Assembly (NCBI RefSeq): GCF_001544875.2 | Contig: NZ_FCOA02000001.1 | Coordinates: 1-64,000 of the forward strand | Direction of reading: 5' to 3' | DNA length: 64,000 bases | DNA from: Caballeronia hypogeia | Lineage (GTDB): Bacteria > Pseudomonadota > Gammaproteobacteria > Burkholderiales > Burkholderiaceae | Notes under the pieces: generated by a model | Seen by the model: the letters and a program-made list of their open reading frames with translations, nothing else | What the model was told of the DNA's origin: nothing | Database searches by the model: none | Made by a program: the position numbers and the translations under genes | In this document: positions 55,311-64,000 of the stretch, one piece after another | Numbering within the stretch: the stretch's first letter is position 1 | Layout of the letters: each line of letters begins with the position of its first letter

Positions 55311-56363
55311 TCAGTCGTCGACGATCTCTTCGCTCCAGTCTTCGTCGCCGCCTTTGAGGATCTTGCCGATCGTGCCGCCCGAGAAGCCGCGCGCGGCGAG
55401 AAAGCGCGCCTGCTTCGCGCGTTCGGCGGGCGTCTCGGGCAGCACGCCGTATTTCTTTTCCCACACGGCCCGCGCGCGCGCGGTCTCGGTTTGGGCGAGC
55501 TTGTCGGCGGCTTCGCCGATGAGCGTGTCGCCTACGGCGTGGCGCTTAAGCTCGCTGATGATCCGGCCGCCGCCCATGCGCGACGCGCGCCGATGCACCA
55601 CGCTCTCGACGAAGCGCTCGTTCGAGAGCCAGCCATCGCGTTCGAGGCTGTCGAGCAGCGATTCGAGCGAATCGGCTTCTTCGACATACGGACGCAATTT
55701 TCGCGACAACTCCGCGCGGCTGTACTCGCGGCGCGAGAGATACGCGAGCGCGCGACCCTTGAGCGAGCGCTGCGCGCGTTTGGGATTGCTGGCTTCGTTG
55801 ACGGAGGGTTTGCGCGTGCGCTGGCTGGAGCGGCTGAAGACCGCTTCGTTGGCTTCGCCCGATGGTGCGCGCGGCGCTTCGGATGGCGCGCATTGCTCGA
55901 AAGGCTCGAATGGATCGGCGTCTTCGAACGGATCGGAAAAAGGTGTGCGATGCGCTTCGCTGCTTTTGCCTGCAGGCGCGGACGCGGACGCAGCCGCTGC
56001 GGGTTCGGCGCGCGGCGGTTTTGGTTGCTCGGTTGCTTGCTTCAGCAACGCGCGCGCTTGTTCGAGACGCGCCGATCGATCGACGGCGCCGGCTCGTGCA
56101 TGCGGCGCGCCGTCATGCTCGTCGCTCACCGCCTCGGAAACGGCCGCTCCGGAAACGCGACGCGCCGACGCGAATGACTTCGCGCCGACGCGTTCCTTGT
56201 TGCTGCGACCGAAGCTTCCGGTCTTCGAACCGAACTTCGCGCCTGGCTTCGACGGCGCACCGCGTCGCTCGCTGCTGCGCTCGTAGCGATCGACGGATTC
56301 GGAACCGTCGCCGGCATCCTCATCCGCCGAGCCGGACTGCGATTCGAATCGGCGCTTGTGCAT
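55311..56363 (-). CDS. recX: RecA regulator RecX, with long N-terminal extension
   Basis: A 350-residue protein. The last ~155 residues are RecX, a set of three-helix modules: GRALAYLSRREYSRAELSRKLRPY, LLDSLERDGWLSNERFVESVVHRRAS, GGRIISELKRHAVGD, and ARFLAARGFSGGTIGKIL. RecX caps and destabilises RecA filaments. The first ~190 residues are low-complexity and charged (Ser, Ala, Glu, Arg), with no predicted fold. It lies 28 bp downstream of recA on the same strand, so is co-expressed and SOS-induced. RecX proteins are usually 150-270 residues. Confidence 0.9.
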   Translation of the reverse strand: MHKRRFESQSGSADEDAGDGSESVDRYERSSERRGAPSKPGAKFGSKTGSFGRSNKERVGAKSFASARRVSGAAVSEAVSDEHDGAPHARAGAVDRSARLEQARALLKQATEQPKPPRAEPAAAASASAPAGKSSEAHRTPFSDPFEDADPFEPFEQCAPSEAPRAPSGEANEAVFSRSSQRTRKPSVNEASNPKRAQRSLKGRALAYLSRREYSRAELSRKLRPYVEEADSLESLLDSLERDGWLSNERFVESVVHRRASRMGGGRIISELKRHAVGDTLIGEAADKLAQTETARARAVWEKKYGVLPETPAERAKQARFLAARGFSGGTIGKILKGGDEDWSEEIVDD

Positions 56364-56391
56364 CGTCCTTCAGGCTCGATGAGCGCGATGC

Positions 56392-57462
<1,071 letters not shown>

Positions 57463-57563
57463 GAATCGTCCTTTGCTATGATGAACGGCGTCTGAGGCAG
57501 TGTGCACGGGCATTTCCGCAGCTCTTTGGAGCACACGAAGCTGACCTTCACACGCACGCAGAC

Positions 57564-57592
57564 ACTGTATAAAAAAACAGTAGTTTTTGCAA
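57564..57592 (-). promoter_or_regulatory. recA promoter with LexA (SOS) box
   Basis: CTGT-N8-ACAG (57565-57580, with an A/T-only core) is a full match to the CTGT-N8-ACAG SOS box. On the minus strand TTGCAA (57587-57592) and TACAGT (57564-57569), 17 bp apart, form the -35/-10 of recA about 100 bp before its ATG. LexA would cover the spacer and -10. Confidence 0.88.
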
Positions 57593-57745
57593 GCACGTCA
57601 GCGCGTGGCGCAGCTTTTTTTTCCACGTCGCGCGAACCGCGCAAAAACCACGAACACCTGGAGACCGCCGCGCCGGGCGACAACGGTGCCGGCAATGCCG
57701 ATGCGCTTCATCGCGCACATCGGGCACACAAAGGCGCACAAAACG

Positions 57746-58468
57746 ATGCGAATCCTCATTGCCGAAGACGACAGCATACTCGCGGACGGGCTCGTCCGAT
57801 CACTCCGCCAATCGGGATACGCCGTCGACCATGTGAAGCACGGCGTCGAGGCCGATACCGCTCTTTCGCTGCAGACTTTCGACCTGCTGATCCTCGATCT
57901 CGGCCTGCCGCTGATGCCCGGTCTGGAAGTGCTCCGGCGCCTGCGCGCACGCAATTCGCAGATGCCCGTCCTGATCCTCACCGCCGCCGATTCCGTCGAC
58001 GAACGGGTGAAGGGACTCGACCTCGGCGCGGATGACTATATGGCCAAACCCTTCGCGCTCAACGAGCTCGAAGCGCGCGTCAGGGCGTTGACGAGGCGCG
58101 GCGCCGGCGGCGGCCCGACAGTCGTGAAGCACGGCTCGCTCTCCTTCGATCAGGTCGGGCGCATCGCGACGATCGGCGATCTGGTCATCGACTTGTCGGC
58201 GCGCGAGCTCGGCGTGCTCGAAGTGCTGCTGCAACGGACCGGCCGGCTCGTCTCGAAGGAGCAGCTCGTCAACCATCTGTGCGAATGGGGCGAGGAAGTC
58301 AGCAACAACGCGATCGAGGTCTACGTGCATCGACTCAGGAAGAAGATCGAGCCGAGCGGCGCGAAGATCATCACGGTACGCGGTCTTGGTTACACGCTGG
58401 AGAAGGCGACGCCAGCCGGGAACGGCGCGGCTGCGCAGCACGCCGGCGAATCCGCCAGCCATCACTGA
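57746..58468 (+). CDS. OmpR-family response regulator (TctD-like)
   Basis: A 240-residue regulator. The receiver starts MRILIAEDDS, with Asp51 in DLLILDLGLP, TAAD and AKPFAL. The C-terminal winged helix contains SNNAIEVYVHRLRKKIEPSG and VRGLGYTLE, followed by a ~20-residue tail. The ATG at 57746 is the canonical start; the frame is open upstream without support. It is 11 bp upstream of the sensor kinase, and divergent from recA. The downstream transporter may be its target. Confidence 0.92.
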   Translation: MRILIAEDDSILADGLVRSLRQSGYAVDHVKHGVEADTALSLQTFDLLILDLGLPLMPGLEVLRRLRARNSQMPVLILTAADSVDERVKGLDLGADDYMAKPFALNELEARVRALTRRGAGGGPTVVKHGSLSFDQVGRIATIGDLVIDLSARELGVLEVLLQRTGRLVSKEQLVNHLCEWGEEVSNNAIEVYVHRLRKKIEPSGAKIITVRGLGYTLEKATPAGNGAAAQHAGESASHH

Positions 58469-58479
58469 AGTCGAGCAGC

Positions 58480-60045
58480 ATGGCGTCGCACGCTTCCACT
58501 GAAACACATCGGGACGCGAACGCCGACTCCGACGCCCTGCGCGACGCGCGCTACGCCAATCCGTTCGCGCCGCCCGACGAGCTCGAGCCGGATCGCGAGA
58601 CGCATCCGCGCTCGCTGTTCGGCGAAATTCTCGACTGGATGCTCGCGCCGCTGCTGCTGCTCTGGCCGATGAGCATCGCGGTGACGTATCTCGTCGCGAA
58701 GTCGATCGCCAACGGTCCGTTCGATCGCGCGCTCGAAGCCGACGCCTATGTGCTCGCACGCCAGATCCAGCCGGTGAACGGCGTCGCCGAATTGCGCCTG
58801 CCCGACGCCACACGCGATTTCCTGCGCGCCGACAATCCCGACAGCGTGTTCTTCCAGGTGCTGGGCACGCGCGGCGAACTCGTCGGCGGCGACCGCGACA
58901 TGCCCTTGCCTCACGACGACGACCGGCCGCAGGCGGGCATCGTCGAATTTCGCGACGACGTGCTGCGCGGCAACGACATTCGCGTCGCGTATACGACAGT
59001 GGATCTGCCCGGACTTGCGCCGGGGCGCGAACCGGAAAGCACGCAGCCGGTGCTCGTGCAGGTCGCCGAGACGCTCGACCGCCGCAGCCAGCTCGCCAAC
59101 GACATCATCAAGGGTGTGATCCTGCCGCAGTTCGTGATCCTGCCGCTCGCGATCGTGCTCGTGTGGTTCGGGCTCTCGCGCGGGCTCGCGCCGCTGCATG
59201 CGCTGCAGTCGAACATTCGCGCGCGCCGGCCCGACGACCTCTCGCCGCTTCAGGCAGGCAGCGCGCCGCCGGAGATCGCGCCGCTGGTCGCATCGTTCAA
59301 CGATCTGCTCACGCGTCTCGAACAGAACATGGAGTTTCAGAAGCGCTTCATCGCCGATGCCGCGCATCAGATGAAGACGCCGCTCGCCGGCCTGCGCATG
59401 CAGGCGGAACTGGCGATGCGCCAGGACGTGTCGATGGAAGTGCAGCGCTCGCTCGAACAGATCGCGACGAGCTCCGAGCACGCGGCGCGCCTCGTCACGC
59501 AACTGCTCGCGCTCGCGCGCGCGGAAAATCGCGCGGCGGGGCAAATTTTCACGCGCATCGAACTGACATCGCTCGCGCGGCTTGCGGTGCGCGACTGGGT
59601 GCAGGCCGCGCTCGCCAAGCGCATGGACCTCGGTTACGAAGAGCCGCCCTATCCGGTCGAAGTCGAAGGCAATGTCGTGATGCTGCGCGAGATGCTGTCG
59701 AACCTGATCGACAACGCGATCCGCTACACGCCCGCGGGCGGCCGCATCACGGTCCGCGTGCGAACCGATGAGCACGATCTCGATCTCGTGCATCTGGAGG
59801 TGGAAGACACGGGCCTCGGCATTCCGCCGGCGGAGCGCGCACGCGTGGTCGAGCGCTTCTATCGCATTCTCGGGCGCGAAGGCGACGGCAGCGGACTTGG
59901 ACTTGCCATCGTCAAGGAGATCGCGGCGATGCACGGCGGCGCGCTCGCGATCGAAGATCACGTGTACCAGGAGAGCCCGCGACTCGCGGGAACGCTCGTC
60001 AGGATCAGCCTTCAGCGGGTTTTTCCTGCCCGGGACAAACCCTGA
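58480..60045 (+). CDS. Sensor histidine kinase (TctE-like)
   Basis: A 521-residue membrane kinase. A ~45-residue cytoplasmic N-terminus precedes TM1 (about 53-74), a periplasmic sensor domain of the TctE type (2CSK_N, about 75-210) and TM2 (about 213-230). The H-box FIADAAHQMKTPLAG has His296. The ATPase domain has MLSNLIDNAIRYTP, VEDTGLGIP and GSGLGLAIV. Gln-Met-Lys in the H-box is typical of TctE rather than the more common Glu-Leu-Arg. TctDE systems sense citrate/tricarboxylates. Part of a two-gene operon with the upstream regulator. Confidence 0.92.
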   Translation: MASHASTETHRDANADSDALRDARYANPFAPPDELEPDRETHPRSLFGEILDWMLAPLLLLWPMSIAVTYLVAKSIANGPFDRALEADAYVLARQIQPVNGVAELRLPDATRDFLRADNPDSVFFQVLGTRGELVGGDRDMPLPHDDDRPQAGIVEFRDDVLRGNDIRVAYTTVDLPGLAPGREPESTQPVLVQVAETLDRRSQLANDIIKGVILPQFVILPLAIVLVWFGLSRGLAPLHALQSNIRARRPDDLSPLQAGSAPPEIAPLVASFNDLLTRLEQNMEFQKRFIADAAHQMKTPLAGLRMQAELAMRQDVSMEVQRSLEQIATSSEHAARLVTQLLALARAENRAAGQIFTRIELTSLARLAVRDWVQAALAKRMDLGYEEPPYPVEVEGNVVMLREMLSNLIDNAIRYTPAGGRITVRVRTDEHDLDLVHLEVEDTGLGIPPAERARVVERFYRILGREGDGSGLGLAIVKEIAAMHGGALAIEDHVYQESPRLAGTLVRISLQRVFPARDKP

Positions 60046-60277
60046 GCGCAAGTTTCGCGCGCGCGGACGAAGCCCGCAAGAAGCGCGACATTAGCCGAAC
60101 TTAAACGATCGTTCTAATCCATTCCCCGTGAAATCCGCACAAATCGCCATTTTTCCCGGCGGCGCGTCCATTACATCCCGCGTCAGAACGCCGTAAGTTT
60201 TCGTTCCAATAATCATTTACACCGGAGCCGCCTAGTCGCGGACCGATGTATTCGAAAATCAAATCAGGAGACGATGC

Positions 60278-61936
60278 ATGGCTACGGTTGAGGGGCGCGT
60301 TTCGCACGCGCCGATGACGGCGGAGGAGAAGAAAGTCATCTTCGCCTCGTCGCTCGGCACGGTGTTCGAGTGGTACGACTTCTATCTGGCGGGCTCGCTC
60401 GCCGTCTATATCAGCAAGACCTTCTTCTCAGGCGTCAATCCAACGGCCGGCTTCATCTTCACCCTGCTGGGTTTCGCGGCGGGCTTCGCGGTGCGTCCGT
60501 TCGGCGCGATCGTTTTCGGGCGGCTCGGAGACATGGTCGGACGCAAGTACACGTTCCTCGTGACCATCGTGATCATGGGTCTGTCGACGTTCCTGATCGG
60601 CTTCCTGCCCGGCTACGCGACGATCGGCATCGCGGCGCCGGTCATCTTCATCGCGATGCGGCTCCTGCAAGGTCTCGCGCTCGGCGGCGAGTACGGCGGC
60701 GCGGCGACCTATGTCGCGGAGCACGCGCCATCGAACAAGCGCGGCGCGTGGACCGCGTGGATCCAGACCACGGCGACGCTCGGCCTTTTCATCTCGCTGA
60801 TCGTGATTCTGGCGGTACGCACGGCCGTGGGCGAGGAGCAGTTCGGCGCATGGGCGTGGCGCATTCCGTTCCTCGTGTCGATCCTGCTGCTCGCCGTATC
60901 GGTGTGGATTCGCATGAAGCTGCATGAATCGCCGGTGTTCGAGCGCATCAAGGCGGAAGGCAAGACCTCGAAGGCGCCGCTCACCGAAGCGTTCGGCGAG
61001 TGGAAGAACCTCAAGATCGTGCTGCTCGCGCTGTTCGGTCTGACGGCGGGCCAGGCGGTCGTGTGGTACACGGGCCAGTTCTATTCGCTGTTCTTCCTCA
61101 CGCAGACGCTCAAGGTCGATGGCACCAGCGCGAACATCATGGTCGCGGTGGCGCTTTTGATCGGCACGCCGTTCTTCGTGTTCTTCGGTTCGCTCTCGGA
61201 TCGTATCGGACGCAAGCCGATCATCATGGCGGGCTGCCTGATCGCGGCGCTCTCCTTCTTCCCGCTGTTCAAGGCGCTCGCGCACTATACGAATCCGACG
61301 CTCGAAGCCGCGACGCAGAAGTCGCCGATCGTCGTGATCGCGAATCCGGACGAGTGCTCATTCCAGTTCAATCCGGTGGGCACGTCGAAGTTCACGTCGT
61401 CGTGCGATATCGCGAAGGGCGCGCTGTCGAAGGCGGGCCTGAACTATGAGAACGTGGCCGCGCCGGCCGGGACGCTCGCGCAGATCAAGGTCGGCGAGAC
61501 CGTGATCAACACGTATGACGGCAAGGCCGCGGACGCCAAGGCGCAAGGCGCCGCGTTCGACAAGACGCTGGCGGGTACGCTGAAGAGCGCGGGTTATCCG
61601 GCGAAGGCCGATCCGGCGCTGATCAACTGGCCGATGGCGATCGTGATCCTGACCATCCTCGTGATCTTCGTGACGATGGTGTACGGCCCGATCGCGGCGA
61701 TGCTGGTCGAGATGTTCCCGGCGCGGATTCGCTACACGTCGATGTCGCTGCCGTATCACATCGGCAATGGCTGGTTCGGCGGGTTCCTGCCGGCCACCGC
61801 GTTCGCGATCGTCGCGGCCAAGGGCGATATCTATTCGGGCTTGTGGTATCCGATCGTCATCGCGCTGGCGACCTTCGTGATCGGCATGCTGTCCGTGAAG
61901 GACACGCGCAAGTCGAATGTGTATCACGAGGACTGA
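60278..61936 (+). CDS. MFS transporter, metabolite:H+ symporter (MHS) family
   Basis: A 552-residue inner-membrane symporter. MHS motifs are GTVFEWYDFYLAGSLA in TM1, GRLGDMVGRKYTF between TM2 and TM3, RLLQGLALGGEYGGAATYVAEHAP, and SLSDRIGRKPIIMAG. The C-terminal helices include MFPARIRYTSMSLPYHIGNGWFGG. A hydrophilic insert of about 110 residues separates two late helices, making it longer than the ~430-450 residues common for the family. Substrates of relatives are organic acids such as citrate, alpha-ketoglutarate, shikimate or proline. It follows the TctDE-like genes by 232 bp, with AGGAG before the ATG. Confidence 0.9.
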   Translation: MATVEGRVSHAPMTAEEKKVIFASSLGTVFEWYDFYLAGSLAVYISKTFFSGVNPTAGFIFTLLGFAAGFAVRPFGAIVFGRLGDMVGRKYTFLVTIVIMGLSTFLIGFLPGYATIGIAAPVIFIAMRLLQGLALGGEYGGAATYVAEHAPSNKRGAWTAWIQTTATLGLFISLIVILAVRTAVGEEQFGAWAWRIPFLVSILLLAVSVWIRMKLHESPVFERIKAEGKTSKAPLTEAFGEWKNLKIVLLALFGLTAGQAVVWYTGQFYSLFFLTQTLKVDGTSANIMVAVALLIGTPFFVFFGSLSDRIGRKPIIMAGCLIAALSFFPLFKALAHYTNPTLEAATQKSPIVVIANPDECSFQFNPVGTSKFTSSCDIAKGALSKAGLNYENVAAPAGTLAQIKVGETVINTYDGKAADAKAQGAAFDKTLAGTLKSAGYPAKADPALINWPMAIVILTILVIFVTMVYGPIAAMLVEMFPARIRYTSMSLPYHIGNGWFGGFLPATAFAIVAAKGDIYSGLWYPIVIALATFVIGMLSVKDTRKSNVYHED

Positions 61937-61992
61937 CCCACGAGCTTCTGCGCGCGGTTTGTTCTTTTGTTGAATAAATCGCGCAGAAGGGG

Positions 61993-62021
61993 TTGACACC
62001 CGCTTCGACGCTCGCCATAAT
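61993..62021 (+). promoter_or_regulatory. Sigma-70 promoter of tRNA-Met
   Basis: A perfect TTGACA (61993-61998), 17-bp spacer, and CATAAT (62016-62021), ending 13 bp before the mature tRNA 5' end. Confidence 0.9.
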
Positions 62022-62034
62022 CTCGTCTCCTTTC

Positions 62035-62111
<77 letters not shown>

Positions 62112-62122
62112 GCTTCATCAAA

Positions 62123-62154
62123 AAGCCGCTGTCTCTCAAGGACAGCGGCTTTTT
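62123..62154 (+). terminator. Rho-independent terminator of tRNA-Met
   Basis: A perfect 11-bp stem AAGCCGCTGTC / GACAGCGGCTT with a 7-nt loop and a T run, 12 bp after the CCA end. Confidence 0.97.
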
Positions 62155-62236
62155 GCTTTGGGCCCGCGAATTGTCCTCACGAGGCAACGCCTCGCTCATG
62201 CTTAAATAGCGCGTCCGCCTTCATCCGCATCGCAAC

Positions 62237-63097
62237 GTGCTCACCTTCGACCAACTCGCCGCGACCATTCGCGATCGCTTCCCCGACCTGAGCCCGCAAT
62301 TCCAGGCTGGCGCTGCTTTCCTGCTCGACTATCCCGACGAAGTCGCCGTCCTCTCGATGCGCAAGGTCGCCGAACGCGCGAAGGTCCAGCCCGCCGCGAT
62401 GGTGCGCCTGTCGCAGCAACTCGGCTTTCCCGGCTGGAACGAACTGCGCGAAATCTTCGTGAGCCGCGTACGCACGCGACCCGAACCGCTGACCACGCGC
62501 GCGCGATCGCTCATCAAGGGTGGCTCGGACAATCACCTGAGCCGCGACCTCGCGCAAGCCCAGTCGCATAATCTCGACCTCACGCTCTCACAAAACGGCG
62601 ACGGCATCGTCGAGGCGGCGAAGACGCTGAAGAAGGCGCCGCACGTGCACGTCGCGGGCTTTCGCTCGTGCTATCCCGTCGCGTTCAGCCTGCTCTACGG
62701 CTATCGGCTGTTTCGCCCTTCCGTCAGCCTCGTCTCGGGCGAAGCCGGCACGCTCGAAATGCAACTGCGCGGCATCGAGAAGAAGCACGCGACGGTCGTC
62801 GTCAGCTTTGCGCCGTATTCGATCGAGGCGGTGCGCGTCGCGCAGGCGGCCGTCGAGCGCGGCGCGAAGCTGATCGCACTCACCGACAGCGCCGTGTCGC
62901 CCATCGCGCTCAACGCCGACCACACGCTGATCTTCTCGCACGATTCGCCGTCGTTCTTTCCGTCGCTCGTCGCGGCGTCGGCGCTGGCCGAAATGCTCGT
63001 CGCGCATCTGCTCGCGCTCGAAGGCCGCGACGCGATCGCCAACCTCGAGCAGGCCGAAGCCGCACTGCACTCGCAAGGCGCCTACGCCGCGAGCTGA
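62237..63097 (+). CDS. MurR/RpiR-family transcriptional regulator with SIS domain
   Basis: A 286-residue regulator. The N-terminal RpiR helix-turn-helix (about 1-80) contains FLLDYPDEVAVLSMRKVAERAKVQPAAMVRLSQQLGFPGW. The C-terminal SIS domain (about 125-270) has VHVAGFRSCYPVAFSLLYGYRL and ATVVVSFAPYSIEAVRVAQAA with ALTDSAVSPIA. SIS domains bind phosphosugars or similar effectors. The start is GTG, because an in-frame stop precedes it and no ATG is suitable. It is 100 bp upstream of the aminotransferase gene, whose promoter holds a perfect palindrome that is its likely operator. Confidence 0.88.
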   Translation: MLTFDQLAATIRDRFPDLSPQFQAGAAFLLDYPDEVAVLSMRKVAERAKVQPAAMVRLSQQLGFPGWNELREIFVSRVRTRPEPLTTRARSLIKGGSDNHLSRDLAQAQSHNLDLTLSQNGDGIVEAAKTLKKAPHVHVAGFRSCYPVAFSLLYGYRLFRPSVSLVSGEAGTLEMQLRGIEKKHATVVVSFAPYSIEAVRVAQAAVERGAKLIALTDSAVSPIALNADHTLIFSHDSPSFFPSLVAASALAEMLVAHLLALEGRDAIANLEQAEAALHSQGAYAAS

Positions 63098-63125
63098 ATC
63101 CGCTTCGTTGTCATGGATAGCCCAA

Positions 63126-63156
63126 TTGACAACAGATGTTGTCAAAGATGTAGAAT
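63126..63156 (+). promoter_or_regulatory. Promoter/operator of the aminotransferase gene with 20-bp palindrome
   Basis: TTGACAACA-GA-TGTTGTCAA (63126-63145) is a perfect inverted repeat. Its first six bases are also a consensus -35 (TTGACA). A TAGAAT -10 lies at 63151-63156 with a 19-bp spacer. A dimer bound here would cover the -35 and spacer. Control by the adjacent RpiR protein is inference. Confidence 0.7.
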
Positions 63157-63197
63157 GATACATCGCGTGTTGTTCACGCATTCCACAGGCAGCAATC

Positions 63198-64000
63198 ATG
63201 TCCACGGTCTTCCATCGCGCGCCGCGCGCCCAGCTCCCCGTCGCCGTGCGTGGCGACGGCATCGAAATCGTCGATTCGACCGGCAAGCGTTATATCGACG
63301 CGTGCGGCGGCGCGGCCGTCTCGTGCCTCGGCCACAGCCATCCGCGCGTGATCGAAGCAATTCAGCGGCAGGTTCAGCAATTGCCCTACGCGCACACGTC
63401 CTTCTTCACGACCGAGCCCGCCGAGGAACTCGCCGACCTGCTCGTCGAAGCCGCGCCGAAGAACCTCGGTCACGTCTATTTCGTTTCCGGCGGATCGGAG
63501 GCGATGGAAGCCGCGCTCAAGCTCGCGCGCCAGTACTTCGTCGAAAAGGGCGAGACCGCGCGGCGGCATTTCATCGCGCGGCGACAGAGCTATCACGGCA
63601 ACACGCTCGGCGCGCTCGCCATCGGCGGGAACGCGTGGCGTCGCGAGCCGTTCCTGCCGATCCTGATCGAAGCGCATCACGTGACGCCCTGCTTCGCGTA
63701 TCGCGAACAGCGCGCCGATGAAACCGAGGAAGCCTTTGCGCAACGTCTCGCCGACGAACTCGAAGCGAAGATTCTCGAACTTGGCGCGGAAACGGTCGCG
63801 GCGTTCGTCGCGGAAACGGTCGTCGGCGCGACGGCGGGCGCGGTGCCGCCGGTGCGCGAGTACTTCCGCAAGATTCGCGCGGTCTGCGACAAATACGGCG
63901 TGTTGCTGATCCTCGACGAAGTCATGTCCGGCATGGGCCGCACCGGCTATCTGTTCGCGTGCGACGAAGACGGCGTCGCGCCGGACATTCTCGCCATCGC
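63198..64000 (+). CDS. Class III PLP aminotransferase, N-terminal ~267 residues (aspartate aminotransferase superfamily)
   Basis: The gene runs off the window. The visible part is a fold-type I class III aminotransferase, the omega-amino acid/acetylornithine/GABA group. GIEIVDSTGKRYIDACGGAAVSCLGHSHP opens the protein, SGGSEAMEAALKLARQYF is the PLP-phosphate loop, RRQSYHGNTLGAL carries the PLP-stacking aromatic, and VLLILDEVMSGMGRTG holds the PLP-nitrogen aspartate. The catalytic lysine lies beyond base 64000. The substrate is unknown. Preceded by an RpiR regulator and a palindromic operator. Confidence 0.9.
   Translation, partial: MSTVFHRAPRAQLPVAVRGDGIEIVDSTGKRYIDACGGAAVSCLGHSHPRVIEAIQRQVQQLPYAHTSFFTTEPAEELADLLVEAAPKNLGHVYFVSGGSEAMEAALKLARQYFVEKGETARRHFIARRQSYHGNTLGALAIGGNAWRREPFLPILIEAHHVTPCFAYREQRADETEEAFAQRLADELEAKILELGAETVAAFVAETVVGATAGAVPPVREYFRKIRAVCDKYGVLLILDEVMSGMGRTGYLFACDEDGVAPDILAI

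Overview
The window is chromosomal DNA from a Burkholderia-type betaproteobacterium; Caballeronia or Paraburkholderia fits best. The supporting evidence is the high GC content, the gene order pgk-pyk-fba-purC-purE-purK, a BpeAB-OprB-like efflux operon divergent from its TetR regulator, a PglL-type ligase beside a type IV pilin, and recA-recX followed by sucCD. No integrase, transposase, prophage, rRNA operon or CRISPR array was seen. It reads as core chromosome with one locally unstable stretch at 22.4-28.1 kb.

Layout. 0-3 kb: sugar genes on the minus strand (xylulokinase, AGE-family sugar isomerase, start of a class III alcohol dehydrogenase). 3.2-4.6 kb: an NCS2 purine permease. 4.7-18.2 kb: two complete, tandem, same-direction RND tripartite efflux operons (adaptor, pump, outer-membrane channel); only the promoter-proximal one has an adjacent TetR gene and a clear operator. 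18-22.4 kb: small accessory genes and a periplasmic DegP/MucD protease. 22.4-25.98 kb: an 8-bp tandem repeat, a degenerate ~110-bp satellite-like array, an intact trimeric autotransporter adhesin, a decayed sensor-kinase copy and a decayed adhesin copy carrying a 7-bp repeat. 25.98-28.05 kb: the intact QseBC/PmrAB-like two-component pair, with three 11-bp-phased CTTAA boxes upstream. 28.2-31.2 kb: DacB and a GDSL lipoprotein. 31.2-39.5 kb: TsaC/Sua5, de novo purine genes and lower glycolysis, all minus strand. 39.8-46 kb: azlCD, ilvE, waaF and small conserved genes. 46-52 kb: BepA-like protease, moaC, pglL, pilin, terC. 52.3-57.6 kb: sucCD, recX, recA with an SOS box. 57.7-62 kb: a TctDE-like two-component system and an MHS-family transporter. 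62-64 kb: tRNA-Met, an RpiR regulator and a class III aminotransferase behind a perfect 20-bp palindrome.

Most notable is the 22.4-28.1 kb block. A [sensor kinase + trimeric adhesin] unit appears to have been duplicated in tandem and one copy has collapsed by internal deletion. Hexamer-N5-hexamer CTTAA boxes precede both the response-regulator gene and degP, which suggests that the two-component system controls envelope proteolysis next to an adhesin it may also serve. Simple-sequence repeats have grown inside and beside this block.
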